Below are positions 9,041 through 17,904 of a DNA stretch of 64,000 nucleotides, piece after piece. A program made the position numbers and the translations under genes. This stretch comes from Bacteroidota bacterium (GTDB lineage Bacteria; Bacteroidota; Bacteroidia; Bacteroidales; Lentimicrobiaceae), in the NCBI GenBank assembly GCA_009773515.1, contig WSXX01000019.1:1-64000 (forward strand), written 5' to 3'. Under the pieces are notes generated by a model. It was not told where the DNA came from, did not search any database, and worked only from the letters and a program-made list of their open reading frames with translations. Position 1 is the first letter of the stretch. Each line of letters begins with the position of its first letter.

Positions 9041-12000
9041 TTACATTGTTTTGATAAACCTGCCATTCTGTGATGCTTCGCCGTTTTCTATTTTTACCAT
9101 GTAAATTCCTTGCGGCAGTCCCGAAATATCAAGTCGGTTGCCGGTATTGTTTTCATTGTCCGATTGCATTACAAGCTGTCCAGAAACATTAAAAATTCTT
9201 ACATTCAACCTGCCGTTGTCCTGAACGGTGGTTGCAAAAGAAACCTGATCGGTTGCCGGATTCGGATACATAAGCAAATCTTTTCCGGCCATTGGTCTGC
9301 TGCCTTTAATAACCGTAACTGTAAAGCTTTTCTCAACCGAACAGCCACCTGAATTTTCGCAGGCAATGGTCAGGATGTTTTCACCTTCATTCAGTTCGTC
9401 GGCTTTTATTACGAATCGTGTGCCTTCGGTTCCGTCGGGCAGCAGTTTATAACCAACGGTTACTGCCAGAGGCATAATTATTTCAATCTCTTCGCCGGAA
9501 TACAATGTAGTGTCATTTATTACCGGAAGTTCGGGAAGTCCGAGGAAGGAAACCGAAAGATCATACCTTACTGGTGCACAGAAATCGTTTCCGAAAACAT
9601 CGGCAAAAAAGTGTACATATCCTCTGGCAATATCTTCTGCCGAGGCTCTGTAAACCGGGTAATGACTGTTGATGTCGTCAAATGTGCCGTTGCCTTCGCT
9701 CAGCCATTCCACTTTTGATGCACCGTTTGCCTGAACTGAAAGTTCAATCTCATTTCCAGGACAGGTGGAAAAATCTTCTAGCATTACAGCAGGAGCTTCG
9801 TTGCCCGGAAGGTAGATGTTGTCGATCCATACGGCATCCTCTCCTGAAGTGCCATTGTCATTTTTTGTGTAAATCCATTCAATCAGGTGATCACCAGCTT
9901 CTACGGCAAATACCTCTTCGCTCCATTCAACTTCACCGCTGTATACAGCCACAGTAACGCCGTCGATGATCAGACTCAGCACATCGGCATAAGATTGAGT
10001 CGAAACTTTTATTCTGAATCCAAGGTAATCGCATGAAGGGGTGTAGCAAGTGTAAGCCAGGCGGCTTCTTTGGTTGTCTCCGATTATGCCTGTGCGAAGT
10101 GAATAATTTCCTTCAAAAGAATTGTTGCCATCAATAAACCAGGCAAAATCATCGGTATTTAACCAGTTGCTGCGCGGGAATCCCTGATTTTCAAAATCTT
10201 CGTCAGGGCGGTTGGCCGTGGTGAAATTGAAGATTCCGCTTTCAACAGAGCCGGAATTGTTGTGTGAAATGACTTTCCAGTAGTAAGTGGTGGCATAATT
10301 CAATGGAAAGGATGGTTTTGCTGAAGCGTCGAAGGTAACTAAGGCAGCAATGGGAGCGCTCATATCCTGATTCGTCGAGATCATCACTTCGTAAAAAGCC
10401 GGAGCCATTCCATCGCGGGTTTCCCAGCTAAGGGAAGTGTAAGGTGAAATTTTACCTGCAAAATTTACAGGTGCCGGATTGAAAGCAACAGCAGGCAATC
10501 GGGTGATGGAAATATCGGCTGTATAAGCCTTGTGGTTGTAAGCAGTTATGGTAAGCTGAAGCGTTCCGCTTTCGGGCAGCTGGTCGAGGGCAATGGTTGC
10601 AATACCTTCCTGTGCCCTGCCTGCACCATACAACTTTCCGTTGTAAGTGATGCAGGCCATGGCGTCAGAAACAGGCAGCTTAACCACAAACTCCCGTGCA
10701 TCAGCACCGGAAACCAGTGCGTGATGAGCTGGAATTTCCTCAGGCGATGACGTTCTGATCATCACCGAGGGATCGCCGAAAATATTCCATGTGTCGGTGA
10801 CCCTGAAGCCACCAATCTGATACTTATCGTTCATTTTCATACAGCCGCTCATCGAAATACCTCCGAAAGTGCGGGTAGTTACTGATTCTTTTTTGCGTGC
10901 AAGAATCAGTGCCATTTCGTCCTGAGCTTCCATGGGAGGATACCAGCTCTGGCGGCTTGTTGACATCATAACAGCAACAGCACCGGTAGGAACGCCATTC
11001 TGTTCAGCCCTCAGCCAGCGCTCGGCAAGGCAGGTGGTGGTAACAAAATCGCCGCTGCTGCATCCGGCAACCCATATAAAAGGATGGGTTTCGGTGTTGG
11101 TGAGTTTTTTTACATTGTCGCCGGTAAAAGCACTGCTGGTCCATGTGCCGGAAGTGCCGTGCCCGATGTACATTACAGCTCCTTGTCCGGAGTTTATCGC
11201 TGCTTCAACCATGCCTGCATTCGGATTTCCTGCTGCATCGGCTTCACCTTGTGTGCCATCGTACAATTCGCTGAATCCTTTGTAGTTGTAAGTTTGCAGA
11301 GCTTTGCCTATCTTTCTGATGTGCTGATAATCAAGTTCACCATCATCGCCGGGGCCTTCTTCACTGGCGATTCCCAGAAAGTTGCTGTAAGATTCGTTTC
11401 CGTGGCCGTACATCTCGTAATTTACCGTGCGCTGAACCATAATGGCCAACTGAGCGGTATTTTCAGCAGGGAATCTGCCAACCAGCACTTCGGGGTAATG
11501 ATCATCGCCGGCAATGTAACCATACATATTGTCGCTGGCACCTGTCTCGGACTTATTTGTAGGAACCTGCGCCGCATCACCGGCAATGAGCAGGTAGGTA
11601 AGCCCTTCGCTGTAATATTTTTCAGCTGCATATTCTCTGATACGTTCGGCTGTCTGAAGTGATGCAACATCAATAAATTCACACACTATTCCGCAACGGG
11701 TTTTCCAGTCCATGAAAGGCTGAAGTGTATTCCGGAAATTCTCAGGAGCCACAATCAACATATTGCCGGCTTCGGCAACAGGGGTGTAACGGCTGTTTTC
11801 GGTATAATTGATAAAATGATTCTGTTTCAGGGTGCTGAGTCCGCTTTCGCGACCATAAGATCCGCTGTAGCGGGTAAGTTCGTTAATGCCGTTTCCGGAA
11901 GTCATCTCAATTTCAATACTGATATTGTGATAAACCCTCAACACGCCCGTTGCCGGATTATAGGCAAACGGAAAAACCTGCACTGCAATTCCGCGTGAAT

Positions 12001-12487
12001 CGCACCAGATGTAGGGTTGGCCAGCGGTTGCTGCTTCGGCAGGATAAAAATCCCGGCTTTGAAGCAGACTTTGATTGTAGGAGATGCTCCCCCTTTTGCG
12101 GGAATCGGAAAACTGAGGATCGCCTTGAGCCGGAGCTACTATAATATTGGTAAATTCGGTAAAATCTGAATTGGTAACATTAAGCCTGAAATTTCCCTGC
12201 TCAGGAATCATAAGGCTAAGGGTAATGTGCTGAATATCGGGATAACCAGCTTCGGTTTGCATGGTTCCGCCGGTTAATGAAATGGAATGGTTGATGCCTT
12301 CTGAAGATTCGATCTGCTGTTTGTAGAACCCGTCTATGCTGATTTCGGCGTAAATATTTCCTAAAGAACTGCTGTTTGTGGTAATTTTCGGAGCTGTGCC
12401 GGAGCTTCCTGACACAGAAACCCACTCCTGTGCATAAAGCAGGCTGGCTATCAGGATCATTACAAGGGAAGTAAACAGTTTTTTCAT
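9041..12487 (-). CDS. T9SS-secreted gingipain-like peptidase (C25)
   Basis: Extracellular cysteine endopeptidase of the gingipain family. The start was moved to the ATG at 12487 because this gives a normal signal peptide (MKKLFTSLVMILIASLLYAQ); an upstream in-frame start at 12535 adds 16 unlikely residues. A pro-region covers about 20-230. The C25 catalytic domain follows, with His443 in MYIGHGTSGTW and Cys476 in WVAGCSSGDF. Further on are a fibronectin-like segment (about 660-760), a jelly-roll/MAM-like region (about 780-900), an Ig-like region and a C-terminal sorting domain (MYPNPATDQVSF to FIKTM). Length (1148 residues) fits family members with adhesin-like tails. Arg- or Lys-specificity cannot be read from the sequence. 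It is the third T9SS peptidase in the cluster. Confidence 0.92.
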   Translation of the reverse strand: MKKLFTSLVMILIASLLYAQEWVSVSGSSGTAPKITTNSSSLGNIYAEISIDGFYKQQIESSEGINHSISLTGGTMQTEAGYPDIQHITLSLMIPEQGNFRLNVTNSDFTEFTNIIVAPAQGDPQFSDSRKRGSISYNQSLLQSRDFYPAEAATAGQPYIWCDSRGIAVQVFPFAYNPATGVLRVYHNISIEIEMTSGNGINELTRYSGSYGRESGLSTLKQNHFINYTENSRYTPVAEAGNMLIVAPENFRNTLQPFMDWKTRCGIVCEFIDVASLQTAERIREYAAEKYYSEGLTYLLIAGDAAQVPTNKSETGASDNMYGYIAGDDHYPEVLVGRFPAENTAQLAIMVQRTVNYEMYGHGNESYSNFLGIASEEGPGDDGELDYQHIRKIGKALQTYNYKGFSELYDGTQGEADAAGNPNAGMVEAAINSGQGAVMYIGHGTSGTWTSSAFTGDNVKKLTNTETHPFIWVAGCSSGDFVTTTCLAERWLRAEQNGVPTGAVAVMMSTSRQSWYPPMEAQDEMALILARKKESVTTRTFGGISMSGCMKMNDKYQIGGFRVTDTWNIFGDPSVMIRTSSPEEIPAHHALVSGADAREFVVKLPVSDAMACITYNGKLYGAGRAQEGIATIALDQLPESGTLQLTITAYNHKAYTADISITRLPAVAFNPAPVNFAGKISPYTSLSWETRDGMAPAFYEVMISTNQDMSAPIAALVTFDASAKPSFPLNYATTYYWKVISHNNSGSVESGIFNFTTANRPDEDFENQGFPRSNWLNTDDFAWFIDGNNSFEGNYSLRTGIIGDNQRSRLAYTCYTPSCDYLGFRIKVSTQSYADVLSLIIDGVTVAVYSGEVEWSEEVFAVEAGDHLIEWIYTKNDNGTSGEDAVWIDNIYLPGNEAPAVMLEDFSTCPGNEIELSVQANGASKVEWLSEGNGTFDDINSHYPVYRASAEDIARGYVHFFADVFGNDFCAPVRYDLSVSFLGLPELPVINDTTLYSGEEIEIIMPLAVTVGYKLLPDGTEGTRFVIKADELNEGENILTIACENSGGCSVEKSFTVTVIKGSRPMAGKDLLMYPNPATDQVSFATTVQDNGRLNVRIFNVSGQLVMQSDNENNTGNRLDISGLPQGIYMVKIENGEASQNGRFIKTM

Positions 12488-12709
12488 GTGTGCTGATTTT
12501 GCTGTTGGCAATCGGGCGCACATTCCCTTAGGCAATCTGTGTTCCTGAAATCAGACAAACATTTGTTGGTGTAGGAAGAAAACTGTCAAATAGATTTTAC
12601 ATCATTGAAAATAAGGCAAATAGACTGGAAGAAAACGGCGTTAGTGTTGTTGGTATAAATTGAAATTTTATTTTTCACATAATTATGGTCTCAAAATCAC
12701 ACACAAAAG

Positions 12710-12816
12710 CGCACAGGTGTGCGAAATTTATGGCAAAGAGATGTCATGATTTATCACAGAAACCCCGGTTGTTCCCGAAAACAATTTATGCATACCGAAA
12801 GCCGGAATGATTCCGG
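12710..12816. other. two short perfect palindromes upstream of the small membrane-protein pair
   Basis: CGCACA-GG-TGTGCG (12710-12723) and CCGGAA-TGA-TTCCGG (12802-12816) lie in the 453-bp gene-free region between the divergent C25 gene and the gene at 12941. They could be operators or small hairpins. Nothing else was recognised in 12488-12849. Confidence 0.4.
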
Positions 12817-12849
12817 ATAAGCTAAAAATTGTTTTTTTTTATGATTGAA

Positions 12850-12880
12850 TTGTATTTTTAATACTTCTGGTATATATTTG
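12850..12880 (+). promoter_or_regulatory. Bacteroidota-type promoter for the gene at 12941
   Basis: TTG (12850-12852) and TATATTTG (12873-12880), separated by 20 bp, match the Bacteroidota housekeeping pattern TTG-N19-21-TAnnTTTG. The surroundings are A/T-rich. Transcription would start near 12887, giving a leader of about 55 nt before the ATG at 12941. Confidence 0.65.
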
Positions 12881-12940
12881 CTGTGATTAAAGTTCATCAA
12901 TCTCTTATTCGCATTAATTCTAACTTTTAATTCATCTTTT

Positions 12941-13375
12941 ATGAAATTCAGAATTCTACTATTATCGCTGCTGGCCGTTATGCTAAGCACATCAACATTG
13001 TTTGCCGGTCAGGCAGATGATTTCAAAATTGACAAACAGAAAGTTCAGGATGAATTTGCTGATCTTACCCGTTTGGAACAAACAGTGGCTGACCACAACT
13101 ATCTTACACTGTCCGAATTAAAAGAAGATAGTATGCTTTCTGCTGAATTTGCCTCAATGAACCTGAGCAGCAGCATGATGATGGAATCGGCACTTGGCAT
13201 TCCTGGCTTCTGGTGGGGATGTATTTTCGGCCCGATCGGTATCCTTATTGTTTATCTGGTTACCGACAACGACAGGGCAGAAGTTAAAAGTGCATTTACA
13301 GGTTGTATTGTTGGTACAGCTGTAAGTGCTGTATTCTACCTGATTTATTATCTTGCCTGGGCAGCAGCAATCTAA
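12941..13375 (+). CDS. small exported membrane protein with GIPGFWWGCIFGPIGI signature (paralogue 1)
   Basis: Function not recognised. The 144-residue protein has a signal peptide (1-22, ending LFAG) and a short acidic helical region (residues 25-70). A C-terminal module carries GIPGFWWGCIFGPIGI at about 86-101, a charged turn (TDNDRAEVK) and a second hydrophobic segment with FTGCIVG. The two Cys residues, one in each hydrophobic segment, are conserved in the neighbouring paralogue at 13540. I recall proteins with this signature as a Bacteroidota family without assigned role. The gene has its own promoter (12850-12880) and terminator (13438-13479). It may be an outer- or inner-membrane component that works with the following operon, but that is inferred from position only. 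Confidence 0.75.
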   Translation: MKFRILLLSLLAVMLSTSTLFAGQADDFKIDKQKVQDEFADLTRLEQTVADHNYLTLSELKEDSMLSAEFASMNLSSSMMMESALGIPGFWWGCIFGPIGILIVYLVTDNDRAEVKSAFTGCIVGTAVSAVFYLIYYLAWAAAI

Positions 13376-13437
13376 CGAAAGTATATTAACATTGTACGAT
13401 TTGATAAGAATTGCTGCAATGTTTATTGAATCAGACC

Positions 13438-13479
13438 AGCAGCAGGTATAATTTAACTGATTATATTCTGCTGCTTTTT
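13438..13479 (+). terminator. Rho-independent terminator after the gene at 12941
   Basis: AGCAGCAG (13438-13445) pairs with CTGCTGCT (13468-13475), followed by TTTT. Inside, TATAAT and ATTATA extend the pairing. It lies about 60 bp past the stop at 13375 and separates the two paralogous genes. Confidence 0.8.
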
Positions 13480-13539
13480 CTATGATTTATCCGCAAGGAT
13501 ATGCTTTCACAATCTGCCAAACAAATCAACTTTAACGAT

Positions 13540-13989
13540 ATGAAAACAACCGTAATTAAATGCCTTGTTGCTGTTTCTTTGCTTTTCGCAAGTGTATTTA
13601 ACTCCTTTGCAGATGGTTCCGCTGACTTTAATTATGACCGTGCAGCCATTGAAGCCGATTTTACAGAATTAAGTAAACTTGAGCAATTTGTAGAATCAAG
13701 AAACTTCATAAGTTTAAGCGAAATTAACGAACAGGAATTCCTGCCGGCTTCACTTTCAGGGCTTAGCCTTTCACCAATACATATGATAGAGGATCCTATG
13801 GGCATTCCCGGGTTTTGGTGGGGATGTATTTTCGGCCCTATAGGTATTGCGCTTGCTTATGTTTTATCAGATAAGGATCAATATCAGGCCCGGCAGGCAC
13901 TTACCGGTTGCATTGTAAACGGAGTTGTAAGTGTGGGAATTGTAGTTGTTTACTACTTGTGGATACTGACATATTTTTCAGTGTATTGA
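13540..13989 (+). CDS. small exported membrane protein with GIPGFWWGCIFGPIGI signature (paralogue 2)
   Basis: A 149-residue paralogue of the protein at 12941. The start was set at the ATG at 13540 (MKTTVIKCLVAVSLLF), which gives a proper signal peptide; the upstream in-frame ATG at 13501 adds 13 polar residues. It shares the 16-residue signature exactly, followed by a charged turn (SDKDQYQAR) and LTGCIV in the second hydrophobic segment. The exported helical region resembles paralogue 1 (DFTELSKLEQFVESRNFISLSE against DFADLTRLEQTVADHNYLTLSE, only partly identical). The strong conservation of the membrane module against a looser N-terminal half suggests the signature is the functional part. 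Role unknown. Confidence 0.75.
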   Translation: MKTTVIKCLVAVSLLFASVFNSFADGSADFNYDRAAIEADFTELSKLEQFVESRNFISLSEINEQEFLPASLSGLSLSPIHMIEDPMGIPGFWWGCIFGPIGIALAYVLSDKDQYQARQALTGCIVNGVVSVGIVVVYYLWILTYFSVY

Positions 13990-14068
13990 TTGAAATTCAT
14001 TGCCTGATTGGGTCTCCAGAGATTGTAACCCCGGTTGTTTTTAACTTTGAAAACTTCATAAGAAATTT

Positions 14069-14758
14069 ATGAAAAAACTTCTTCTTCTATTGTCCTTGAT
14101 TTTTCTTTTGCCTTTGATTTCTTCTGCTCAGAAAGATGTGTATTACCGCGTCAGAGCTGATTTCTCGGTAAAGGAAAAAAGCTCTGACGGAAGGTCAAGC
14201 CTTACCATGGGAAAGGTGTTTTACGACAAAGCCAGAAAACGAATAGTTTATGATGTTTTGTTTCCCGAAAAGGAGATGTGGCTTTTTACTGATACGGTGA
14301 TGTACACCATTAGAGGAGATGCGCAGATAAAGAATCCTATCGTTCCGGGTTATATTGATTTTTCGGTTTTTAACCTTTCGCTGAACAACAACCTGAAAGA
14401 TTACGGACTTAAAAATTCTATTTATGAGTTGAAGGAAGTGATGAAGGATGAGGATATGGTCATTTCACTGTACGTTCCGAAAAAGGAGTATGAGAAAATA
14501 ATCGGCGATGTAAAGGTTTCTGTTAAGGACAACCGGCTTTACGGAGTGCTGATTTATGATGTCAACAAAAAAATGATAGGCAAACAAATATTTTCTGAAT
14601 ACCTGAAAATCGGCGGGTTTGAATTTCCTGCAGAGATTATCAACTTTTCATATCTCCAGAACGGAGAAGAAATCACGCAGATTACCACCTACAAAAATGT
14701 AAAAATCAACAACTGGGATGAGGATTATTTTTACAATTATAACGTTACTGTGCCTTAG
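14069..14758 (+). CDS. exported LolA-like protein, first gene of the YidD/TPR operon
   Basis: A 229-residue protein with a clear signal peptide (MKKLLLLLSLIFLLPLISSAQ). The mature part is a run of alternating beta-strands (YRVRADFSVKEKSS, KVFYDKARKRIVYDV, EMWLFTDTVMYTI) resembling the LolA/LolB-type half-barrel used for lipid or lipoprotein handling in the periplasm. The assignment rests on strand pattern and topology only. A TAACTTTG box (14042-14049) lies 20 bp upstream. The 3' end overlaps the next gene (yidD-like) by 41 nt, so the two are translationally coupled. It could instead be a general beta-rich periplasmic protein of unknown role. Confidence 0.6.
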   Translation: MKKLLLLLSLIFLLPLISSAQKDVYYRVRADFSVKEKSSDGRSSLTMGKVFYDKARKRIVYDVLFPEKEMWLFTDTVMYTIRGDAQIKNPIVPGYIDFSVFNLSLNNNLKDYGLKNSIYELKEVMKDEDMVISLYVPKKEYEKIIGDVKVSVKDNRLYGVLIYDVNKKMIGKQIFSEYLKIGGFEFPAEIINFSYLQNGEEITQITTYKNVKINNWDEDYFYNYNVTVP

Positions 14759-15119
14759 TTCAGCTAATGCTCAGAACGATAAAGGTGATTTCAAGGCTTT
14801 GGCATGCGATATTATTGCTTGCCAGGCTGACGAACCTCACCGGCATAGTTTCGGGCACTACCTTGAACAATGCTCAAACGAAGCGGAAGTAATCTTTACA
14901 GGCTTTTTTCTGGGATACAAACATTTTTTCTCTTCTCAGGACAGCCGCAGTTGCACTTTCGAACCCAGCTGCTCGGTGTATGCCATTGAAACCATCAGAA
15001 AAAACGGACTTATAAAAGGATTTCTCGATTCGGTTGACCGCCTTACCCGTTGCAACGGATTATCGCCCGGAAACTACAAAATTGATCAGCAAAAACATTT
15101 ACTCATCGACAATCCCTGA
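14718..15119 (+). CDS. yidD: exported YidD-like protein
   Basis: A 133-residue protein whose C-terminal half carries the YidD (membrane protein insertion efficiency factor) signature: CTFEPSCSVYAIETIRKNG (about 79-97), then GFLDSVDRLTRC. Classical YidD is a roughly 70-residue inner-membrane-associated protein acting beside the YidC insertase on the cytoplasmic side. This one starts with an apparent cleavable signal peptide (MRIIFTIITLLCLSSANAQ) and an extra N-terminal stretch with several Cys/His, which suggests a periplasmic location and a different task. The start lies inside the upstream gene (41-nt overlap). The TPR/membrane gene at 15138 follows after 18 bp. The domain call is good; function in this setting is uncertain. 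Confidence 0.8.
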   Translation: MRIIFTIITLLCLSSANAQNDKGDFKALACDIIACQADEPHRHSFGHYLEQCSNEAEVIFTGFFLGYKHFFSSQDSRSCTFEPSCSVYAIETIRKNGLIKGFLDSVDRLTRCNGLSPGNYKIDQQKHLLIDNP

Positions 15120-15137
15120 CCAAAACCACTCCAATTG

Positions 15138-16052
15138 ATGCTCAGATTATTTTCCGGTTATTCCCGGGTTGAAAGTACTGAATCTTTCGCTTTTACATCC
15201 TTAAACCCCTTTCAGGAAATAAGAAAGAGCTGGGCAGTACTTTGCCTGTTTTTACTTTCATTTATTCCCGATTCATCGGCACAGAACCTATATGATTACC
15301 AGCATTCGCTGATTTACGGAAATTATCTTTTAAATACCCGTCAGTACACCCTTGCCACAGAAGAATTTGAGCGACTGCTGTTTATGAATCCGGCAAACGA
15401 TACCCTGAAACAAAAGCTTGTCCGTTCATACTTGTTCGATGGCAGCTATCAGTCAGCCATCCGGCGCACCGACAGTTTATTTCAGAACCGGGCTGCAATT
15501 CCACAGCCCATTGCGCTGGATTATTCACGGGCGCTTATCCTTGGCGGGATGCACTTTATGGCAAATCAGTTTTTAGAAGAGAGCAAAACCATATCCGAAA
15601 AGGACAGAGTTTTCCTTATTCTTAACAATCAGCTGCTTGCTTATAATTGGAAAGATGCAGAGAATACATACAACAGTATGCTTGCTTCGGGGCAAAGTGT
15701 TGATATGCGTTACAAAACGCTTTTTCAGGATATGAACAATGCCAGGTACAAAAGACCGGGTCTTGCACTCGGGATGTCGGCAATATTGCCGGGATCTGGT
15801 AAAATATATACAGGTGAATGGAAAGACGGGCTGGTATCGCTGCTGTTTGTAACCGGATCTGTAATTCAGGCCATCAGGGGACATCAGCTGTATGGCGAAA
15901 AAAGTGCATTCTTCATTGCATACACGGGACTGGCAACCACATTTTATCTGGGTAACCTTTATGGTTCCTTTAAATCGGCACGCAAACACAATGATAAAAT
16001 CAGGCATCAACTGCACCGCCGTATGGCGGATACTTTTACCGGCACTTTTTAG
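15138..16052 (+). CDS. TPR protein with C-terminal PGSGKIYTG membrane module (paralogue 1)
   Basis: The start was set at ATG 15138. The first 30 residues precede a hydrophobic export signal (about 31-49, ending SSAQ), an unusually long n-region. Residues 50-200 are helical and TPR-like (repeats of LYDYQHSLIYGNYLLNTRQY type). The C-terminal third contains LPGSGKIYTGEWKDGL followed by two hydrophobic helices. This resembles the PGxGQxYxGxxxxG turn of TM2/DUF5683-like membrane proteins. The next gene has the same architecture and overlaps by 62 nt, so the pair arose by duplication and probably works as a hetero-pair. The position after a YidD-like gene hints at membrane biogenesis or envelope assembly, but no specific role can be claimed. 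Confidence 0.7.
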   Translation: MLRLFSGYSRVESTESFAFTSLNPFQEIRKSWAVLCLFLLSFIPDSSAQNLYDYQHSLIYGNYLLNTRQYTLATEEFERLLFMNPANDTLKQKLVRSYLFDGSYQSAIRRTDSLFQNRAAIPQPIALDYSRALILGGMHFMANQFLEESKTISEKDRVFLILNNQLLAYNWKDAENTYNSMLASGQSVDMRYKTLFQDMNNARYKRPGLALGMSAILPGSGKIYTGEWKDGLVSLLFVTGSVIQAIRGHQLYGEKSAFFIAYTGLATTFYLGNLYGSFKSARKHNDKIRHQLHRRMADTFTGTF

Positions 16053-16863
16053 TTTCTGGGTATCGGCAGTTGTTGCGCAGACCTCTGAGCAAACGCTGTC
16101 ATTTGCCACAAAACAAATTGAAGCAGGAAATTACTCAGTGGCCGGAAAAGCACTGAGCAGGCTGGTATTTTTCGACAATGGAATAGAATATCCCGAAACT
16201 TTTGAACTGCTTGCTGAAACTTACTTTAAGCAGAACGACTTTTCAAATGCCTGGCATTTTTATGATCTGGCAGCCATACGTGCCGATAATGATTCGCTGA
16301 GGGCTGAGTTTACTTCGCTTAAAGCTGCCTGCCGGCTTTACAACAAAGAGTATCATGCGGCAATGATCGACCTGATGTCATATCAGGGAAACTCAACAGA
16401 ATCGCAGCAATGGCAGTTCGATTTGCTTTCCGGAATTGCTTCATTCTATTTGTATGACTATAAGAACGCGGAAACTTATTTTCTAAGGTGTGCCGACAGT
16501 TCTTCGGCTTCGGCTGTAATTGAAAGTTTCCGGCAAATAAAACAGACAGAGAAAAGATACAACCCGCGAAAGGCCAGGGTTATGAGCTTCATAATTCCCG
16601 GAAGCGGTCAGTTGTATGCGGGTGATGCGAAAAACGGACTGAACTCCTTTTTGCTGGTTACCGGATTTGTTGCTGTTGGATTTGGTCTGGCAACTTCCAT
16701 TCAGTTTATTGATGCGGCAATTATTGTATTTCCCTGGTTTCAAAGGTATTATATGGGAGGATATCAGAAAGCATATGCCATTACCCTCGACAAACAAAAT
16801 GCTGCGAAAAGTGAATTATTGCTTGCGTTGATGAATAAACTTTCAGAAACTGAAGGGCAATGA
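15991..16863 (+). CDS. TPR protein with C-terminal PGSGQLYAG membrane module (paralogue 2)
   Basis: The start was placed at ATG 15991, which gives a signal peptide (about 10-29, ending SAVVAQ) and a 62-nt overlap with the upstream gene. An earlier in-frame start at 15892 would add 33 residues inside the other coding region. The exported domain is TPR-like helices (about 30-190). IIPGSGQLYAGDAKNGL then leads into two or three hydrophobic segments, as in paralogue 1. The stop overlaps the start of the next gene in an ATGA at 16860-16863. Function unknown; likely part of the same envelope complex as the preceding gene. Confidence 0.7.
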   Translation: MIKSGINCTAVWRILLPALFSFWVSAVVAQTSEQTLSFATKQIEAGNYSVAGKALSRLVFFDNGIEYPETFELLAETYFKQNDFSNAWHFYDLAAIRADNDSLRAEFTSLKAACRLYNKEYHAAMIDLMSYQGNSTESQQWQFDLLSGIASFYLYDYKNAETYFLRCADSSSASAVIESFRQIKQTEKRYNPRKARVMSFIIPGSGQLYAGDAKNGLNSFLLVTGFVAVGFGLATSIQFIDAAIIVFPWFQRYYMGGYQKAYAITLDKQNAAKSELLLALMNKLSETEGQ

Positions 16864-17804
16864 AAACCGGAATAAAACTCAGTCCAACGCTGCTTTCGCT
16901 GATGATTTTCATAGCTATGGCGATAAATTCTATCGCCTATGCACAAAAAGGGAATACGGTTATCACAACTTCACCCGGGCTATATGAACTTACCCTGAAC
17001 TATCAGTTTCATTCGGCAGATTCGTTGATTAAAGTCAGCGATCAGAAATTTAAGAATGATCTTTCTTATCAGCTTTCGGTAATCAATCACTACTGGTGGA
17101 AACTGGTTTCGGCAGAAAATAGCGACCATTTTGCCGGATTGATTGAATCGCGGCTGAAACAAATGGAATCGCTTGCGCAATCCGACAAAAAAGAACTTGA
17201 AAATGCCCGCCTTTTTGCCATGATTTCGGCATATGCTTTCAGCGCAAGAATTAACCTTCATAACAATTCGTGGTTTGATGCTTTGGCAAAGCTTTCTAAA
17301 TATCATTCGGTTATAGTGCAGTCTTTCGGGCGTGAGAATGAGTTTCCTGCCTTTTACCTTACCTCCGGATTGTACTATTATTTTACAGCACATGCACGCG
17401 ATAAGATTCCGGTGGTGCGCCTGTTCCTGAGCAATTACACCAGTAAGGATAAGGAAACCGGAATGAAATTTCTTTTAAAGGCAGCTAATTCAAACGATTT
17501 TCTGATCCGTAATGAAGCCACCTATTTTTTAATGAAAATTGCCTTTGAAATTGAAGCCAATCCTTCCGCGGCTTACATATATTGCAATTCTCTTTTGAAT
17601 GCGACTCCCGATAACCTGCTCTATCAATATTACAGGTTTAAAATTTATCTCAGTCAGGGAAAATTGGAGTCTGCAAGAGAACAATATCAGCAGATATTGA
17701 AGACAGCAGGCAGGAATAACGGCATAAACAGCGATGAAAAGAAGTATTTTGCCTCACTATGTGAAAAAGACCTGAAAATATCCGGGGGCAAGACAAAACA
17801 TTAA
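16860..17804 (+). CDS. exported TPR-like helical protein, last gene of the operon
   Basis: A 314-residue protein with a signal peptide (about 1-28, MAINSIAYAQ). The remainder is predicted helical with TPR-like phrases (ARLFAMISAYAFSARINLHNN-like, cut here; AAYIYCNSLLN; LYQYYRFKIYLSQGKLESA). Unlike its two upstream neighbours it has no C-terminal membrane module. It overlaps the preceding stop by 4 nt (ATGA), so the five genes from 14069 form one translationally coupled operon. Function not recognised; it could act as a periplasmic scaffold for the two membrane paralogues. Confidence 0.68.
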   Translation: MKTGIKLSPTLLSLMIFIAMAINSIAYAQKGNTVITTSPGLYELTLNYQFHSADSLIKVSDQKFKNDLSYQLSVINHYWWKLVSAENSDHFAGLIESRLKQMESLAQSDKKELENARLFAMISAYAFSARINLHNNSWFDALAKLSKYHSVIVQSFGRENEFPAFYLTSGLYYYFTAHARDKIPVVRLFLSNYTSKDKETGMKFLLKAANSNDFLIRNEATYFLMKIAFEIEANPSAAYIYCNSLLNATPDNLLYQYYRFKIYLSQGKLESAREQYQQILKTAGRNNGINSDEKKYFASLCEKDLKISGGKTKH

Positions 17805-17904
17805 TCTGTTCGTTACCAATTAAATTGCCGGGAGGAAGCTGCAAGATTCTCTTAAAATAGAGAGAAATTATGACTTTTATTAAAATACCTACCAATACTT
17901 ACTA

